Source: Cryptomeria japonica
Lineage: Eukaryota > Streptophyta > Pinopsida > Cupressales > Cupressaceae
Assembly (NCBI RefSeq): GCF_030272615.1
Contig: NC_081408.1
Location: forward strand, 307,711,950 to 307,775,949
Length of the DNA: 64,000 nucleotides
Direction of reading: 5' to 3'
Positions 1 through 10,799 of this stretch are shown here, piece by piece; within the stretch, counting starts at the first letter, position 1, and each line of letters opens with the position of its first letter. The notes under the pieces were generated by a model. That model saw only the letters and a list, made by a program, of their open reading frames with translations. It did no database searches and was not told where the DNA came from. The translations under genes were made by a program, and so were the position numbers.

Positions 1-659
1 AGCCCACTTAGCCAAACAATCTGTTGATCTATTCCATTCACGAGGAATGTGGATGAAATACACCCTCTCCATCATAGCACTAATTTCCAAAATCTGATGC
101 ACAATCCCTGCCAGCTGCCAATTAATCCCACTCACCTTTTGCTCAATAATCAGATCAACAATAATCTGTGAATCCGATTCACATATGACCTTACACCACC
201 CCATCTCATATGCACACTCTAGGGAATAGAAAAATGATTGTCCCTCCATAAAATTATTAGACTGATTCCCTTTATGTACTGAAAAGAAGAAAACCACATT
301 CCCCATGCAATCCCTACCAACACCCCCAATCCCAACAGGACCTAGATTACTCTGAGAGGAGCCATCGATGTTAATCTTAATGGAATCATCCCGAGGGGAC
401 AACCATCTTCCCACCCTTTGAACCTTCTGCTTAACACATCTACCTCTCCTGACACAAGATGAGATAGGAGACATCTCTTGCAAACCCAACCTACTCACAA
501 TATCAGCCTCTCCTTTATCCAGAGGAAAATTTACCTCACATTTAGCTTCCACCATCTCCTGGATCATTCCAATAATTCTATTCCATACTTGCTGAACTAA
601 CAGTCTGACTTCCCTAAAGATTCTCCTAATCCTCTCTAGCCAAATTGCCAAAGTATGAA
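1..659 (-). CDS. LINE-1 ORF2 C-terminus, RNase H domain (partial, open)
   Basis: No ATG begins this stretch, but the minus frame is open from about 655 to the window edge (more than 215 codons). It starts IWLERIRRIFREVRLLVQQ and enters an RNase H fold at about 380. KINIDGSS carries the first catalytic aspartate, NNFMEGQS the glutamate, ICESDSQIIV the second aspartate, and HIPREWNRSTDCLAKW the final H/D cluster. All four catalytic positions are therefore present. In LINEs this activity removes RNA from the RNA:DNA hybrid. It is the best preserved part of the element and is cut only by the window boundary. Confidence 0.87.
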
Positions 660-1238
660 AATGGGACCAATATGCCAGACAGTCTGGAGAAAAGAGGACA
701 CAATAGGAGGCCCACCCAAACTGCTCCAAAACTCCACCAAAGAATCCACGTGAAAACAGGGGTGCTTCCACACCCCCCACCAGTAATGCCAAAGAAACAA
801 CAAGAAAGGGCATTTGAAGAACAGGTGTGAGGAATACTCCTCTTTATTACCACACAAAACACAGATGGAAAGCCTATGGAACCCACACTTGCAAATATTG
901 TCCCAGGTTACACATTTATTCAAAGCCAAAGTCCAATCAAAATAGTTACACTTCGGCCAAGAGAAATTGTTCCAAACATATTTCCACCAATGTACTCCCC
1001 TCCCCTCCAAGCGACAGAACAACTCCTGGTACCCACTGGCAACAGTAAAAACACCCTTAGAATTAGGGGACCAAGCAAGTCTATCCCTATCCTTAAGGGA
1101 ACTACAATGTCTACTAGCCAAAATGCCATGAAGCTCAGCGTATTCTTCCTCCATATCAACAACCAACCATTCATTAGGAACCTTCCACCGCACCATCTCC
1201 AGTTGCCCATACCTATAAATAGACTTAAAGTCGCTCAC
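636..1238 (-). pseudogene. LINE-1 ORF2, zf-RVT domain
   Basis: A 200-codon open stretch encodes the cysteine-rich domain that follows the polymerase in plant LINEs. It contains DRLAWSPNSKGVFTVASGY, a tryptophan-rich middle, and a CVLCGNKEEYSSHLFFKCPF knuckle, ending with LFLWHYWWGVW. The domain is thought to help bind nucleic acid. A frame change near 640-660 separates it from the RNase H part, so the two are no longer one reading frame. Confidence 0.85.
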
Positions 1239-1639
1239 TCTAGACCACCCTGCCCTTCAAGAAACATTGGCAAAGATTCACTAAATTAGGAAATTGATCA
1301 ATAATGGGGGGATAGCCATCCCAAGAATCGAAGTAGAAAATAACCTCTTCCCCCCTCTTATAGATCCAAAAAGTCCTTTTATCAGTACAACCCCTTTCTT
1401 GAGAGTACTCCAAATCATAGACCCTTTTCCCGCAAGCGGATATCTTGGGATTTCCTCCTTCGAGATCCTTTGCATATACTTGAAAGACAAAATCCTAGCC
1501 CAACCTCGATCCTATTCAACACACCACCTCTAGTACAATTTAGCCGCCAAAGCCTCCCCAAATAAAGAAGACTATCTTAAGCCAAGCCCACCCAACTATT
1601 TCGGGCACTTTGACAAGACTCCATTTATAGGAGGATAGG

Positions 1640-3080
1640 TTGCCTGCCCATAATAATTGCCTTGCCAAAGAATCCAATTCCCTCACAAACTACTTTGGGG
1701 CCACTTGGAGCATACACCTATAAATCAGAAGAGCATGAGCCACTGACTGGATCAATTGAACCCACCCATCAAAGGATATCCATTTATGAGTCCAATATTT
1801 AACATTCATACAAAATTTATCCAGAATACCCTGCCAAGAGTCCCTAGGAGGATTACCAGCAGAGATAGGAATGCCGAGGTAAGTCAAGGGAAGAGAACCA
1901 ACTTGGAATCTCAAGATATGAGCAAACGTCAACTGAATAGTTCCAGGTTTGTTGAAGAAGAGAATGGAAGATTTATCCTCATTGATCAACTGGCCAAAAG
2001 CAACAAGATAGATGTCCAAGATTTTAAGCAGATTTATAGCTTCTCTGATCCCAACCAATCCCATCAGGGTCGTATCATCCACAAAATGCAAATGGGATTG
2101 AGGAGGTATGTCATTACCCCAACTCTAACCATGAATAATACCTAGTCCCTTATTATACTTCATCAATCCCTAGACCCTTAGCCAAAAGAATGAATAAGTA
2201 CGGGGAAAGAGGGTCCCCCTGATGAAGAACCCTAGATGCACCAAACAACTCAGTATGATCTCTACTAATTAGCATAGAGAATGAGGTAGACGAAACACAA
2301 CTCATAACCCATTGGATCCATTCATAAGAAAAACCAAAGGCCCTAAGAATCTTCTAGAGAAAGGACCATATGACTCTGTCATAAGCCTTTGCCATGTCCA
2401 GTTTGATAAACATAGCTTTTTCCTTAGAAGCTGCCATAGAATGGATGGTATCAGTAGCGACGACCACTCCATCCAAGATTTGATGACCCTCCACAATCCC
2501 ACTCTTCTCTTCAGAAATGACACCCCCAAGCCAATTCTTCAACCTTTCTGCTATCAGCTTAGAAATAATCTTGTAAAACACATTACAGAGAGAAATAAGA
2601 CGGAATTGGCCTAACCAGTCAACCCCATCACACTTGGGGATGAGCACAATGAAAGTAGAATTCAAAGCCCAAAGAATTTGCTTACTCCCCTAGGACTCTT
2701 GGATGACCTCCAATAAGTCCAATTTGATAATATCCCAGAATTCTTGATAGAACTCAATCAGAAACCCATCCAGTCCAGGAGCGTTCCCCTTCTTCATGTG
2801 AAAAACAATCTTCTCAAGTTCGTCCAACAAAATAGGTTCCATAAGCTTCTCATTCATCTCCCTAGTAACTAGAGAAGGAATACAAGAAAGAACCTGATTT
2901 TCCTCTTCAGATTCCCCCTAAGGATTCTCACTAAAAAGGGATTGGGCATAGACTCCCTAGAAATCTCCTGCAAGGATAAGCACTGCTCACCTCTATCATT
3001 AACCAAAACAAGGATGACTTTTCCATGTCTTCTTGCTTTCATTGAATTGAAAAATAATGCAGTATTCTTATCCCCCACTT
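1640..3080 (-). pseudogene. LINE-1 ORF2, linker and reverse transcriptase part
   Basis: A GDKNTALFFNSMKARR segment at about 3030-3078 is the conserved linker between endonuclease and polymerase in plant L1 elements. The polymerase follows: STFIVLIPKCDG, FRLISLCNVFYKIISK and IKLDMAKAYDRV at 2354-2665, then HQGDPLSPYLFIL near 2200. The catalytic box FVDDT and LTYLGIPISAGNPP are in the open stretch 1690-2091. The active-site motif reads FVDD, where plant L1 elements usually have FADD. Stops and frameshifts at about 2660-2870 and 2090-2350 break it. This is a complete but dead polymerase. Confidence 0.87.
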
Positions 3081-3227
3081 GAAGCCAATCAATACGAGCT
3101 CTTTGTTTCTAGTAGATTTCCTCCCTAAGCTCCCACTCCTCTAAAACCTTGTCTGCCCTGACTTTCTCCCTAAGCAAGGCTTCTGACAATCCATGCTCTC
3201 TTATCTCTCTAGTTATGCCATTCCACT

Positions 3228-4143
3228 CTAATTGAGCAGCTGTCTTACCATGAAAAATTTACCAAAACACTGAGGATTCCACCGTTTAAGCTGAAACTTA
3301 ACAAATTTAGCTGCTTGGCAAAAGTATACATGGCAGTGCCAAAGGATGGCCTCCCTTTCTTCCAACCTGCAAAGAAGAATCTCGCAACCATAGAAGCTAG
3401 AATTTGAATAAAGGAATGCGAGCCACTCGAGTAGAAGATGACACCAATTTGATTGGCCAATGGTCTGAACCTTTCCAATCTCAAATATCAGAGCATGTGG
3501 ACCACCCCCCACCAACCCAAAAACTAGAAACTAGAAAGCAATCCAACCTCTTCGCAATCCAATACTCCCCTAATCTCCCGTTGCTCCAAGTGAACAGACC
3601 ATTACCAGGCTTGATGTCAACAAGATTTAAGGTTGATATAGTATCCCAAAGAACGAAGGAAGAAGGCTCCAACCACATAACAACACCCTTCTTCTCATTC
3701 AACTCTAAGATGGCATTGAAATCACCCGCCATAATCCATGGATGAAAAGGAAAAAAACCATGCATAAAAGTAATACAAGACCGCAAATTCTACTTACCCT
3801 GAAGATTAGTGGGGGCATAAATGTTAATAAGAAAGATATACTCCCTAGTCTCAAGACTAGAGGCAACCCCAGATAAAGATGATCTGGAAGAAATCTACCA
3901 TATAGGACGAATCCTCAAGGGGTTCCAAAGACAAGCCACATCTCCAGAGGAGCCAAATGCCCCAATTCACTGACATTCACCTCTCCCCCATAGCTTAGGC
4001 ATGAGACCCAACATACTTTCCACAGTTAATTTAGTTTCTTGCAAGAAAAGGACATCAGGAGAATGACTCCTTATCAATTCCCGAACAACTTTTTGTCTTG
4101 GGCCACTATTCAAGCCCCTCACATTCCATGAAAGAACAATTAT
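3228..4143 (-). pseudogene. LINE-1 ORF2, AP-like endonuclease part
   Basis: This domain nicks target DNA to prime reverse transcription. The N-terminus reads IVLSWNVRGLN, the usual L1 endonuclease opening. The start codon is now ATA, inside AATAA at the ORF1 stop. The catalytic-site motif AGDFNAI lies in the open stretch 3481-3786, followed by LDCFLVSSFW and, near 3440-3470, an intact GSDHWPI motif. Stops interrupt the frame near 3960, 3900, 3800 and 3480. The endonuclease signature residues survive better than the frame does. The reading continues toward the reverse transcriptase past 3228. Confidence 0.8.
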
Positions 4144-5556
4144 TTCAGGGGATTAGAAAAGTGAGAATCTAGAGTCTTCACTAACCCTGACTCAACCAAA
4201 TTCTCCCCCATCAATTTGATCTTGTCCAAGTCCTTCTTTCTGCCAACCTTTGAAATATTATCTGTTGCTCCTTTTTTAATGTCTTTTTGAAGAAGACCCA
4301 GATGTAAAGAGATCTTATTACTTTTAACCCTAGCAGAGTCCAATTTTTGTGTTATAGGAGAAACATCCCCACCATCCATCTTCACTTCAGCACAAGAGAT
4401 GGGTCCCTTCTGAGCCAAAACCTGTTGATGCATCTCCATCTATTGACTTCCAACCTCTAGCAGATCCTGGGTAGGATCCAAGTTCACACTATCAGGCATC
4501 AACCCTACTGCAGTATGATCCAAAAGAATCATCCCCGAATTCACCTCTTTTTGGCTAAGGTCATCGAAGGCTTCAAATCTGTTAAAGGTATCCTCCTCCC
4601 ATCTCTCCTACAAAGACCTCTTTTGATCCCGGTTCCTATTGTTAGAGTTAACTACGAAAAAACCATCAACACCCACAACCTCAGCAGACATGGAAGCTTT
4701 TCCTTTATCAGCCCCATCAAGGTTACGAGAAGGCAGTTAAGACTGATGCTCAACCGGTTTAGACCTAGGGCACTTGTGTTGTAAATGACCATACTCATGA
4801 TAAAGTCTCATAATTAAGTTGTTGGCCCCAAGAGTAAGAGCCCGCACACATATCTATAATATCTGGCAAAGGCTTACTAAGATCAATTTCAGCACAGATA
4901 CATGAAAAAGTCATTGCCTTTCTCCCCACGGTTTACGTTGAAGATCCAATAGGTTTCCCAAGCAATGAAGCTATCATTCGCAACACATGCTCTCGACAAC
5001 ATTCCATTAGAAAATGAAGCAATCAAACCCATACTAGGACCCGATTTGGGAGCTCCTCTGAAGGATTAAATCTCGCATCCCAAGGTTTGATGAACAATCC
5101 CACTTGGTTATAAAAATACGAGCCTCCTTCAAAGACTCTATTGTGATCATCCATGCAATTAAAAGTAACCATGAAATAATTGTTAGCCAACAACATAATA
5201 TCCATTTCCCCTTCTGGTGCCCAATTCCTCTGAGCCCAATTCTCCAAAAACTATAGAGAAACCCTCATCCCCAAAAATTTACAATATAACGTGTGTTTTG
5301 AAAATTATTCAACATCTTTGGCTATCATCTCCGGAGGAATTACCAATTTCGGCCTTTCATTGCATTTCTCCAGACAACCATTGATCTTCTTAATTTGAGA
5401 TCCATCAGGCATACTAGCACTTCCAAACCCCAAATCTGAAACAAAAAGATTATTATCAAAGGTTTTAATACCTTGAGATGGGGATTTCTAACCCAACACT
5501 CCACAAAAATCCATGTTAGGTGATGCCCCAAAGGCCTCTCCTCCAGATCTAGACAT
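4140..5556 (-). pseudogene. LINE-1 ORF1 (nucleic-acid-binding protein), broken
   Basis: ORF1 of plant L1 elements binds the element RNA and acts as a chaperone in the retrotransposition particle. I place the start at the ATG ending at 5556 (MSRSGGEAFG), because this frame runs on through IPPEMIAKDVE into the DUF4283-like stretch at about 5023-5260 (NWAQRNWAPEGEMDI, GLFIKPWDARFNP). A zinc knuckle near 4750-4805 reads YHEYGHLQHKC. The last cysteine and the histidine survive, but the first two cysteines appear as other residues. In-frame stops occur near 5490, 5305 and 5250. The C-terminal part at 4140-4439 is lysine-rich. ORF1 ends in TAA at about 4140, directly overlapping the decayed ORF2 start. 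Confidence 0.8.
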
Positions 5557-5968
5557 TGCACCTCACAAAAAACCCACACCCCAAAGGGAAATGAAAAAGG
5601 AAACCACACACCCGAACAATACATCGAACACCCACCCACCCGAGCACCACCAAAGAGCAATACAGATCAAATCCCCCTCTCGTCACACTGCAAACCCCCC
5701 TGACGCTGCCATAGACCCCAAGAACCCTACACGACCCACCCAAACACCACCACCGTCGCTCACTATTGATATTTAGTTCAACAAGAGCTTTATTTTAATT
5801 TTTTAGGCTTAGGTGATAGATAAAACTAATAAACACATATTGGTCAAGAAGAGTAAAATAATCAAAATGATTCATGTGGTAGAACTCCAAGAGAATTTGT
5901 CCACGGAAAAAAAGCTAGAAAGGGTTGCATACCCACATAAACAATTCACGTCAAACATAGTATAAAAA

Positions 5969-5972
5969 GTAT

Positions 5973-6028
<56 letters not shown>

Positions 6029-6126
6029 ATGTATGTATATGTATATGTATATATATATATGTATATATGTACATGTATATGTATATATCTATATGTATAT
6101 GTATATGTATATACATATACATATAC

Positions 6127-6160
<34 letters not shown>
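5969..6160. repeat. Compound microsatellite (TA/TG)n then (CA)n
   Basis: TA and TG dinucleotides in short alternating blocks fill about 5969-6128, followed by about 16 CA repeats at 6130-6160. Bases 6093-6128 form a perfect 36-bp palindrome. Six-frame translations here give long Tyr/Ile/Val or His/Thr runs that are artefacts of the repeat. The flanks at 5777-5968 and 6161-6509 are AT-rich and show nothing I recognise. Confidence 0.95.
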
Positions 6161-6162
<2 letters not shown>

Positions 6163-6509
6163 TGCACCTTTATCCTATTTGTAAGTGGTGTATACAAGTA
6201 GTTTTGTTTAGGTTCCTAGCAAGTAGGCATTCAAGTTTGGGTTGGGGTTGCATCCAAGAAATGGATTATCACTTTAAACCATTTATAATAAGTTAATCAT
6301 TCAAGAGAATCACTCAATTGTAACAAAGGATGAAAATATTAAGATAAATATAAGACAAAATATATTCATTTTATACTCAAAAGAATATCAAATGGGTTAG
6401 CTCCTTGATGCTTTAGATGAAATTTTGAGGTAGGACACAAGCCTATATTTTATGGATATATATTAATATATACTTTTGAAGAATGATGACCTCTATGTAC
6501 TCCAATTAG

Positions 6510-7496
6510 TGTTAGGACCTAGAGGAAACTGAGAGGGGGGGGGGGGTGAATCAGTTGTCTATTAATTTCAACCCAAATATAACTTAACCAAACTTAGTGC
6601 ATAATACCGGTAAACCAAACTTAATGCTGGTAGATAGTTTGATAGTTAATAATAGTACCGATAAGGTTTAATGCATGAAATAAAAGACAAATAACATCCA
6701 CAACACATAACACAAATATTTGTACGTGGAAACCTTGTAAGGAGAAAAACCATGGTGGGAAACCTTATCCACAATCAGATGATACTACTATAGATAATGT
6801 GTGTGTACAAATGGGGTCTGCACATGCATAAAGGCCAATTGCCTAGAGCTCACTGCTCAATCACAAAATGGGAGTCACACTGACTATAATTGGATGGTTA
6901 AATCCAATGATAATGTACTGCTCAAAATAGCATCTTCATATGTTGGATTCAATACCGGTTAAGCTCTGATTGTCTTCTTCATACCTTCCTTGAATCTTCA
7001 AATGAGATCTTACATATATACCAAAACCTAAAACCAAATGTGTAGGTTGGCTCACTAAGATATTACAATAAAATCAATTACAAATGAATCAATATGTGAT
7101 GCATGATGTTGGATCAATGCATTTACAAAAATAACCAATCAATGAAACATCTCCATAACGTGTCGTGCTGATCTAGAATAGATAATGCTTGCCGGTTCAT
7201 AACCTAGACCTATTTTTCGGTAACAACAAATATGCAAACTCAATTAGACCAATAACCAAATCACCAAAACCAAGTGTCCAAACAATTTCTTTGACATAAC
7301 CAAGTAATCTCCAGATGATAACAAATCATGCTCAGTGCCGGTGAACAATATAACCTGCCGGTGAATCAGATACCAGTGACTGTGCATAAGTCACTGAACA
7401 TGCCAGTGAACATAACCAAAGATCTCCAAAAGAATAAGTGTTGACAAGTGTTGACATCAATGAAAAAACCAATGCAACACATCCATAATACCAACA
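6510..7496 (-). repeat. Copia A 3' LTR
   Basis: 987 bp, TG...CA in plus orientation. It aligns with the LTR at 12069-13119, but lacks about 85 bp present there (around 12545-12630) and carries about 26 bp near 6770-6800 that the other copy lacks. A G homopolymer lies about 25 bp inside the left edge. Confidence 0.93.
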
Positions 7497-7509
7497 ATCT
7501 CCCCCTTTG
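7497..7509 (-). promoter_or_regulatory. Copia A polypurine tract
   Basis: On the minus strand CCAAAGGGGGAGAT directly precedes the 3' LTR, as expected for the plus-strand DNA primer. Confidence 0.9.
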
Positions 7510-7887
7510 GCATTGATGGCAACACAAGATGGAAAAACCATCTAAGTGCCAAAGAAGAAATGCCAAAAACCAAAAACCAACAATCTCCCAAAGAGATCAT
7601 TAACCAGAAATCAAAATAAAGATACAGAGAGTAATGGTCTCTCCCCCAATGAATAATCTCTCCCCAAAAGATAATGTGTTTTTCCATAGATATCTCTCCC
7701 CCTTTGACATCAAATGCCAAAGCAATACAAAACCAAATACAACCAGTTCATAGAACTTATTACAAATACCAATTGTTATAACCAAATTTATTCAATCTAC
7801 TCCCCCTAAGAAGTAGCTCTCCTTCATCAAAGTCGGAAAAAATATTTCTCTGTTAATTCTGTCAGTCTGATGCCATGCTCCAATTGT

Positions 7888-9702
7888 CTAAATTTCTATC
7901 GGTGAGGGTATAACTTCAAGCTGCTCTCTTAGATATTCAAAAGTTTTCTTAGGCAAAGGTTTAGTAAAGATATATGCAATCTTCTCTTTAGTATTCACAT
8001 AAACCAATTTCACTTCTTTTGTTTCAACATTCTCTTTCAAAAAATTGAGTTTGATAGAAACATGTTTAGTTTTGGAGTGAAATACCGAATTCTTTGATAT
8101 ATCAATTGCTGCCATATTATCACAGTAAATGATTATAGGTTCTTTGCATTTTACCTTTATGTCTTTCAACATTTGCTTAATCCATAATACCTATGTACAA
8201 TTAGTCGTTGTTGCAACATATTCTAATTCTGTTGTTGATAGTGATGTACAACTTTGTTTCTTGCTCAACCATGAAATTAGTCTGCTGCCAAGAAAAAATG
8301 CTCCATTGGTGGTGTTTTTTCTATCATCTACATCTCCTGCCCAATTTGCATCTGTGTATGCACATAAATCAAAATTTTCATATTTAAGAAACCATAAACC
8401 AAGATTTGTTGTGCCTTGTAGATACCAGAAAATCCTTTTTACTGTTGATTCATGATTTTCCTTAGGATTACTCTGAAATTTTGAAACAATACATACTGCA
8501 TTCATAATATTAGGTCTTGTTTGTGTCAAATACAGTAAACCTCCTATCATAGATTTGTATCTTGTCGGATTCACAGGTACTGATTCATCCTTCAATGATA
8601 GTTTATGAGTTGTAGTCATAGGTGTACTTACTGGTTTAGAGTTTTCCATGCCAAATTTCTTAAGTAATTCCTTCAAATACTTTGATTGATATATGAATAT
8701 ACCTTTATCAGTTTGTGAAATCTACAATCCTAAAAATAATTTTATCTCCCCAATCATAGACATTTCAAATTCTTCCTGCATCTTATTAGAAAAGTTTTTA
8801 CACAATCCATCTTCTCCTCCAAAAATGATATCATCAACAAAAAATTCAATAACCATGATGTGATCATTAGTCACTTTGTAATATAAGTTGTTGTTAGCAT
8901 TACCTTTGGTATAACCAAGCTTCAAAAGATGTTTGTCCAATCTAGCATACCAAGCTCTAAGAGCTTGCTTCAATACATATAAAACTTTCTTTAACCTGCA
9001 AACCATATTTTTCTCATTTGTCAAAGAAAATCCATCAGGTTGTTTAATGCAAACTTCTTCTTCAAGATCACCATTCAGAAATGCACATTTAACATCCATT
9101 TGATATACTTTATAGTTCTTGTGTTTTGCAAAAGCTAAGAATAATCCGACTGCCTCAATTCTAGCTACCGGTGCAAAGGTTTCATTATAATCAATTCCTT
9201 CTTTCTATGAATATCCCTTACACACTAATTTTGCTTTGTTTCTGATTACCTTACCATCTTCATTAAGTTTATTTCTGAATACCCATTTAGTTCCAATTAC
9301 ATTTTTGTTTTTAGGTTGGGGAACCAATGTCCATGTGTTATTCTTTTCAATTTGTTCCAATTCATCTTCCATAGCTTTAAGCCAATGTTTATCTTCACAT
9401 GCCTCATTAACTGATGCTAGTTCAATTTGAGAAATTAGACATACCTCTTCATTTGTCAGTCTTCCTCTAGTCATAACTCCTTGATACTTATTCCCAATTA
9501 TCTGACTTTCAGAGTGATTCAATCTTACATACCTGGGTGTATTCACTTGCTGTTGTTCTTCAGTCACTGTAGAATTCTCAGATGATGTTGGTGTGACTGG
9601 ATCAACATTTTGTACCGGTGTACTCATTGTAGGTTCATTTGTGATTATCTCAACTGCTGGTTCATAGTCCATAGACCTTCTAAACTGTTCATCAATCTTC
9701 AC
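7888..9702 (-). pseudogene. Copia A reverse transcriptase and RNase H
   Basis: The polymerase starts around 9440 (DKHWLKAMEDELEQIEKNN), passes [28 protein letters not shown] and [13 protein letters not shown], and reaches the catalytic FFVDDI box near 8830. RNase H follows: YTDANWAGD near 8340, STTELEYVA near 8220, and CDNMAAIDISKN and HSKTKHVSIK in 7888-8172. In-frame stops split it at 9205 (GYS*KEG), 8722 (GL*ISQ) and about 8190 (CT*VLW). LKQAPRAW reads LKQALRAW here. The polymerase and RNase H catalytic residues I can place are intact, so inactivity comes from the stops. Confidence 0.92.
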
Positions 9703-10790
9703 ATTTGCACTTTCAATGATTTTCTACAATCTCTTATTAAAACATATATATGCCTTGCTCTTAGAAGAATAACCAATAAATATTCCTTCATCACTTTGAG
9801 GATCAAATTTGCCAATATAATCATCTCTCCTAATATAACATTTGCTTCCAAATATTTTGAAATATTTAAGAGAAGGAGTATTACCAAACCATAGTTCATG
9901 AGGGGTCTTACCGGTTTGACCTTTGATGTGAACTCTGTTGAATGTATAAACAGTTGTATTGACTGCTTCTCACCAATACACATGAGGTAGGTTTGCTTCT
10001 GATATCATGCTTTTAGCTGCATCCAAAATAGTTTTGTTCTTCCTTTCCACAACTCCATTTTGCTGGGGTGTCCGAGGTGCTGATAATTGTCTTCTGATTC
10101 TATTCACTTCACAGAATGTATTAAATTCCTTAGATGCGAATTCGCCTCCTTGATCAGATCTCAAACATTTAATTTTATTACCGGTTTCATTCTCTACCAT
10201 CACTTTGAATAGTTTGAATTTCCCAAAAGCTTCTGATTTCTCCCTGAGAAAAGTAACCTAGCACATTCTAGAATAATCATCAATGATTAGCATAAAATAT
10301 CTATCTCCTTGTAAACATCTAGTTCTTGCTAGACCACATAAATAAGTATGAATTAAATCAAGAACATTATTGGATTTTTCTGGAATACTTTTAAAAGTTG
10401 CTCTAACTTGCTTTCCAAATTGACATTCCTTACATACCAAATTGTGAGGTTTAACAATCTTAGGTAAATCCCTTACTGCCTTAGTTGTACTGATTTTCAC
10501 AATGCAATCAAAATTTACATGATAAAGTCTCTTATGCCATAACCAACTTTCATCAATATGTGCAATCAAGCATGTCTTCTCATTGTTATTCAAATGAAAG
10601 ATATCACCTCTACTCTGATTATGGGTTGTAATTTCCAAGCCAGTTCTGTTCACAATTTTGCATTTACCATTCTTGAATTGTAATTGAAATCCCTTTTCAA
10701 CTAATTGACCAACACTCAAAAGATCATGCTTCAAACCTTCAACATAGTAAACATTATCAGTATTGTGCTTACCATCAAAAGATATAGTGC
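9703..10790 (-). pseudogene. Copia A GAG-pre-integrase and integrase
   Basis: The pre-integrase zinc region (WLWHKRLYHVNFD, CKECQFGKQV) leads into the integrase core. The first catalytic aspartate of the DDE triad, normally in HTDLCGP, is replaced: this copy reads HTYLCGL. The second aspartate (SDQGGEF) and the glutamate (PQQNGVVERKN) remain in 9970-10203. Stops lie at about 10257 (RMC*VTF), about 9970 (YW*EAV) and 9724 (KRL*KII). The integrase is dead both by frame and by active site. The C-terminal region (GSKCYIRRDDYIGKFDP) is intact in sequence. Confidence 0.9.
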
Positions 10791-10799
10791 CTTTTCCTT

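Larger units (their letters stand above)
1..5776 (-). mobile_element. LINE-1: L1-type non-LTR retrotransposon, 3' end off the window
   Basis: Read on the minus strand, the order is ORF1 with a DUF4283-like domain and a decayed zinc knuckle, then AP-type endonuclease, reverse transcriptase, zf-RVT domain and RNase H. This is the order of plant L1-type LINEs. The RNase H frame is still open at base 1, so the 3' UTR and tail lie outside the window and target duplications cannot be checked. The 5' end is estimated near 5776, where a GC-richer leader gives way to AT-rich sequence. Several frameshifts and stops make the copy non-functional. Confidence 0.9.

Noticed and set aside
626-1289. Plus-strand and alternative-frame ORFs over LINE-1
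   Set aside because: They are shadows of the zf-RVT and RNase H frames, which carry recognisable motifs on the minus strand.
5872-6296. Several ORFs with Tyr/Ile/Val or His/Thr repeats
   Set aside because: They are translations of the TA/TG and CA microsatellite on both strands and have no coding value.
7332-7785. Minus-strand ORFs rich in W, F and C in the A LTR and pre-tract region
   Set aside because: They cross the LTR/polypurine boundary and are not shared as open frames with the other LTR or with B.
9699-9983. 94-codon minus ORF (and its partner at 50186-50404)
   Set aside because: It is an out-of-frame shadow of the integrase C-terminus. The in-frame reading contains GSKCYIRR-type integrase motifs.
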